From contig CAJASG010000061.1 in the NCBI GenBank assembly GCA_903944555.1, positions 1-7,758 of the forward strand: a stretch of DNA of 7,758 bases, read 5' to 3'. Source of the DNA: an uncultured beta proteobacterium. GTDB taxonomy: Bacteria; Pseudomonadota; Gammaproteobacteria; Burkholderiales; Burkholderiaceae_C. A program made the position numbers and the translations under genes. Within the stretch, counting starts at the first letter, position 1. Every line of letters begins with the position of its first letter. The notes under the pieces are model-generated. The model worked only from the letters and a program-made list of their open reading frames with translations, made no database searches and was not told the origin of the DNA. This document shows, piece by piece, positions 5,083-7,758 of the stretch.

Positions 5083-5762
5083 GCCACGTCCACTCTGCAG
5101 TCGTCGAGCTACGCGGGGTCCACAAGACCTACCGCCTGGGTGCCCATGTGGTGCCCGCTTTGCAAGGTGTCGATTTGACAGTGCAGCGCGGTGAGTTGCT
5201 GGCACTGACCGGCCCCTCGGGCAGTGGCAAGAGCACTATTTTGAATCTGTGTGGGTTGATCGATACCCCGGATTCGGGTGACATCGTGCTGGGTGGGCGA
5301 TCGGTGGCTGGGCTCGATGAGGTGCAGCGTACCTTGCTGCGCCGCGACGCGCTGGGCTTTGTGTTCCAAAGCTTTAACCTGGTGCCGGTGATGACGGTGG
5401 CCGAGAACGTGGACTACCCACTGTTCATCGCCGGGGTGCCGCTGGCTGAACGGCGCGAGCGGGTGGCCGCACAACTGTTGGCCGTGGGCCTGCAAGACCA
5501 TGCGCACCACCGCCCCGATGCCCTGTCGGGCGGGCAGCGTCAGCGGGTGGCGATTGCCCGCGCCCTGGTCAAACGGCCCAAGCTGGTGATTGCCGATGAG
5601 CCCACCGCCAGCCTGGATTCCGTGACTGCGGACCAGGTGCTGGATTTGATGCGTGAGCGCGGCCATGCCGAGGGCGCCGCCTTCGTCATCGCCACCCACG
5701 ACAGCCGATTAACCCGGCGCTGCGACCGCATCGTGGCGCTGCTGGATGGGAGACTGCAATGA
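5079..5762 (+). CDS. ABC transporter ATPase of the LolD/MacB type
   Basis: A 227-residue cytoplasmic ATPase that would power the FtsX-like permease encoded next. All ABC motifs are intact: Walker A GPSGSGKST (45-53), Q-loop FVFQSFNLVP with Gln97, signature LSGGQRQRVAIARAL (149-163), Walker B LVIADEP (169-175) with catalytic Glu174, D-loop SLDS (178-181) and switch His207 in ATHDSR. The length and the sequence around Q-loop and signature fit the LolD/MacB/FtsE group, which pairs with MacB/FtsX-fold permeases. The start codon overlaps the preceding stop by ATGA, and its own stop overlaps the permease start by another ATGA, which points to translational coupling and fixed stoichiometry. I leave out the symbol lolD because the cell's essential LolCDE set normally has a different gene order (lolC next to lolD), and this looks like a paralogous system. 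Confidence 0.95.
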   Translation: MSHVHSAVVELRGVHKTYRLGAHVVPALQGVDLTVQRGELLALTGPSGSGKSTILNLCGLIDTPDSGDIVLGGRSVAGLDEVQRTLLRRDALGFVFQSFNLVPVMTVAENVDYPLFIAGVPLAERRERVAAQLLAVGLQDHAHHRPDALSGGQRQRVAIARALVKRPKLVIADEPTASLDSVTADQVLDLMRERGHAEGAAFVIATHDSRLTRRCDRIVALLDGRLQ

Positions 5763-6976
5763 ACTTTATGTGGCTTAAATTTGCTCTGCAAAACACCTTG
5801 CGCAACCGCAGGCGTTCGCTGGTCACGGTGTCGATTGCCGCGCTGGGCACGGCCGCCATTTTGCTGGCAGGGGGCTTTGCGCTGTTCACCTACGAGTCTT
5901 TGGCGCAGGCCGCAGCGCGTGGTACCGGGCACCTGATATTGGGCCAGCCCAAACACTTTACCGAAGACGAGGACACTCCCTTGCAACACGGGCTGGACGC
6001 TGCCCCAGCGCTGCAAGCCCAACTGCTGGCCGACCCGCAGGTGCGCAATGTGCTGCCCAAGGTGGAGTTCAGTGGGCTGATCAGCAATGGCGACAAGTCC
6101 ACCGTGATGATTGCCACCGGCATCGACCCGGACGCCGAGTTCAGTGTGAAAGGCCCGTTTCTGACGGTGACCGAGGGTGCCGTGCTGGCGTCTGGCTCCA
6201 CCCAGGCAGAAGTGATGCTGGGTGAAGCCCTGGCGCGCAGCTTAAAAGCCAAGCCGGGCAGCAGCCTGACGCTGTTGGCCAGCACCACCGAGGGCGCGCT
6301 CAACGCGATGGATGTGCAGGTCAAAGGCATCTTCACGACTGGCGTGCCCGATGTGGATAAGCGACTGGTCTATACCGACATCGTGACCGCGCAAAAACTG
6401 CTCGTCACCCAGCGCGTCTCCAGTCTGGGGGTGTTTTTGAACCGTATGGAGATGACGGAAGGCGCGCAGCAGCGTATGGCTTCCATCAACCCTGGCCTCA
6501 CGGTGCAAACCTGGCGGGACCAGGCCTTTTTCTACCAGTCGGTGCGTGATTTGTACAACCGCATTTTTGGCGCACTGGGCATCATCATTGGCGTGATCGT
6601 GGTGTTTGTCGTGACCAACGCCATGGCCATGGCCATCATCGAGCGCACCCGGGAAATCGGTACCCTGCGCGCCATGGGCACCTTGCCTTCGCAGTTGATG
6701 CGCACTCTGGCGCTGGAGGGCATGGTGCTGGGTGGCACCGGTGCCGTGGTGGGTGCGGGGTTGTCGCTGGCCGTGTCCCTGCTGCTGTATGTGGTGCCGG
6801 TGCAGATGCCACCACCGCCGGGGCGCTCGGTGGGCTATCCGCTCAATATTTCGATTGATCCGACGCTGTACCTGTTGACCTTCGTCACCATGGTGGCGCT
6901 GACCATGCTGGCCTCCGCTTGGGTGGCGCGCAAAACCGTGCACATGCCAGTGGTCGACGCCCTGGCACACACCTGA
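5759..6976 (+). CDS. FtsX-like (MacB/LolC-type) ABC permease
   Basis: A 405-residue inner-membrane protein with the four-helix MacB/FtsX layout. A basic cytoplasmic N-terminus (RNRRRS, 15-20) leads into TM1 (about 20-44), then a periplasmic domain of about 220 residues (45-264, MacB_PCD-like, with an insertion-rich segment FTEDEDTPLQHG at 67-78). Three C-terminal membrane segments follow, at about 268-294, 318-346 and 368-391. The cytoplasmic loop ERTREIGTLRAMGTLPSQLM (295-314) is the family's conserved coupling segment that contacts the ATPase. Such permeases do not form a classical channel; in MacB and LolCDE they convert ATP binding into motions of the periplasmic domain, extracting or passing on substrates. 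A single permease gene suggests a homodimer, unlike the LolC/LolE heterodimer. It overlaps the ATPase gene by ATGA and lies 17 bp before the LolA-like gene. Cargo unknown. Confidence 0.93.
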   Translation: MNFMWLKFALQNTLRNRRRSLVTVSIAALGTAAILLAGGFALFTYESLAQAAARGTGHLILGQPKHFTEDEDTPLQHGLDAAPALQAQLLADPQVRNVLPKVEFSGLISNGDKSTVMIATGIDPDAEFSVKGPFLTVTEGAVLASGSTQAEVMLGEALARSLKAKPGSSLTLLASTTEGALNAMDVQVKGIFTTGVPDVDKRLVYTDIVTAQKLLVTQRVSSLGVFLNRMEMTEGAQQRMASINPGLTVQTWRDQAFFYQSVRDLYNRIFGALGIIIGVIVVFVVTNAMAMAIIERTREIGTLRAMGTLPSQLMRTLALEGMVLGGTGAVVGAGLSLAVSLLLYVVPVQMPPPPGRSVGYPLNISIDPTLYLLTFVTMVALTMLASAWVARKTVHMPVVDALAHT

Positions 6977-6983
6977 TCTCAAG

Positions 6984-6988
6984 AAGGA
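6984..6988 (+). promoter_or_regulatory. Ribosome binding site of the LolA-like gene
   Basis: AAGGA lies 5 nt before the ATG at 6994. It fixes this start against the longer frame opening at 6919 inside the permease gene, and shows that this gene is initiated independently, unlike the two preceding ATGA-coupled genes. Confidence 0.75.
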
Positions 6989-6993
6989 ATCAT

Positions 6994-7758
6994 ATGAAAT
7001 ACCCATCTCGTCATATTGTGTTTGCGGCACTGGCTCTGGCCGGTCTGCAAGCCCAGGCCCAGGACGTCACAGCATTGCTCAAGGCCGCCGACCACTACCG
7101 TATGAGTGCGGACAACCTGCAGGTGGAGACGCAAATCAATGTGCTCAATGCCGATGGCTCCCCTGACAAGGAGCGCCGCTACACCGTGTTTGCGCAGGCC
7201 AAACACCAGTCGCTGGTGCTGATGCAAAGCCCGGCCGAAAAGGGCCAGAAGGTGCTGATGCTGGGCGATGACTTTTGGCTGTTGATGCCCTCCAGCCAGC
7301 GCCCCATGCGCATCACCCCGATGCAAAAGCTGCTGGGTGACGCCTCCACCGGGGATGTCGCCACCATGAGCTGGGCCGACGATTACAGCGGCACCCTGGT
7401 GGGCGAAGAACCCTGCAGCAACGAGACGGCAGGCGCCGCCAGCCAGACCTGCCAGCACCTGAGCCTGACGGCAAGCCGCAAGGGCGTGACCTACCAGCGC
7501 ATTGAGTTGTGGCTTGGCAAGGCCAAGCATGAGCCGATCCGCGCCGACCTGTATGTGCAGTCCGACAAGCTGGCCAAACAGGCCCGCTTCGTGCTGGACA
7601 AGCCCGGCGCCCCCAGCATGGTGACCGAGATGGTGCTGCTGGACAAGTTGAGCAACCACAAGGAAACCCGCGTGCGCTACCTCAACCGCAAGGAGCGTGT
7701 GGTGCCGAAGGAGTGGCTCAACCCCATGTTCCTGTCCAAAAATCCGTCGCTGGAGTAA
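6994..7758 (+). CDS. Periplasmic outer-membrane lipoprotein-sorting (LolA-like) protein
   Basis: A 254-residue periplasmic protein of the COG2834-type LolA-like fold, an incomplete beta-barrel that shelters lipid groups. Residues 1-22 are a signal peptide ending AQA (cleavage before Gln23). A helix at 25-38 (VTALLKAADHYRMS) is followed by beta-rich sequence: NLQVETQINVLNADG (41-55), RRYTVFAQAKHQSLVLMQSP (61-80), KGQKVLMLGDDFWLLMPSSQ (83-102), then PMRITPMQKLLGDAS (104-118) and TMSWADDYSGTLVGEE (124-139). The D-D-F-W-L-L-M-P-S-S block and the following R-x-x-R-I-T stretch are typical of this family. Cys141 and Cys153 could form a disulfide. There is no lipobox, so it is soluble. As last gene of the operon seen here, it probably carries cargo released by the permease. 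The stop codon is the last base triplet of the window, so any further operon genes are out of view. Confidence 0.9.
   Translation: MKYPSRHIVFAALALAGLQAQAQDVTALLKAADHYRMSADNLQVETQINVLNADGSPDKERRYTVFAQAKHQSLVLMQSPAEKGQKVLMLGDDFWLLMPSSQRPMRITPMQKLLGDASTGDVATMSWADDYSGTLVGEEPCSNETAGAASQTCQHLSLTASRKGVTYQRIELWLGKAKHEPIRADLYVQSDKLAKQARFVLDKPGAPSMVTEMVLLDKLSNHKETRVRYLNRKERVVPKEWLNPMFLSKNPSLE

Noticed and set aside
4573..5205. A 210-codon minus-strand open frame opposite the TPR-like gene.
   Set aside because: Its composition (Gly, His, Arg rich) is that of an antisense shadow; the opposite strand has a ribosome binding site, signal peptide and coupled downstream gene.
6242..7030. A 262-codon minus-strand open frame across the permease gene.
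   Set aside because: Very rich in His, Gln and Gly, with no recognisable fold, and fully opposite a secure FtsX-like permease.

Overview
The window looks like a chromosomal stretch from a Burkholderiales betaproteobacterium, most likely the family Comamonadaceae (Rhodoferax/Polaromonas-like). This rests on the GC-rich codon use, the protein style (for example the branched-chain amino-acid binding protein beginning MLMKLKIVAAAAIALSTGMA) and the gene content. It is an inference from recognition, not from a search. I saw no tRNA or rRNA gene, insertion sequence, CRISPR array or integrase.

Layout. Positions 1-1140 hold two minus-strand genes: the 5' end of glnS (glutaminyl-tRNA synthetase) and, upstream of it, an exported orphan solute-binding-like protein. 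Diverging from the latter, after only 47 bp, is a plus-strand gene (1188-2297) for a DUF2157-like membrane protein with about ten membrane segments. It converges on a minus-strand livK/livJ-type branched-chain amino-acid binding protein (2376-3515); the gap between them holds a clear minus-strand intrinsic terminator and a second hairpin. Upstream of that lies a minus-strand gene (3730-4320) for a small P-loop protein related to phage-encoded NadR/AAA_28-type nucleotide-binding proteins, but with an altered Walker A motif. From 4522 to the end runs a tightly packed plus-strand operon of four genes: exported helical-repeat (TPR-like) protein, ABC ATPase, FtsX-like permease and periplasmic LolA-like (outer-membrane lipoprotein-sorting type) protein. 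The first three genes are joined by ATGA stop/start overlaps, and the fourth follows after 17 bp with its own ribosome binding site.

How the genes work together. The four-gene operon has the parts of an envelope export/trafficking machine: cytoplasmic motor, inner-membrane mechanotransmission-type permease, periplasmic carrier of the LolA fold and a periplasmic helical-repeat partner. Its cargo cannot be read from the sequence. The two binding proteins have no permease or ATPase genes beside them here, so they are either orphans or serve transporters encoded elsewhere.

The points most worth a second look are the phage-type P-loop protein with a Gly-to-Asp change in Walker A, the TPR-like partner in the LolA-like export operon, and three start codons (glnS, the solute-binding-like gene and the membrane-protein gene) that lack a good Shine-Dalgarno site but each have a -10-like hexamer exactly 7 nt before the ATG, suggesting leaderless mRNAs.
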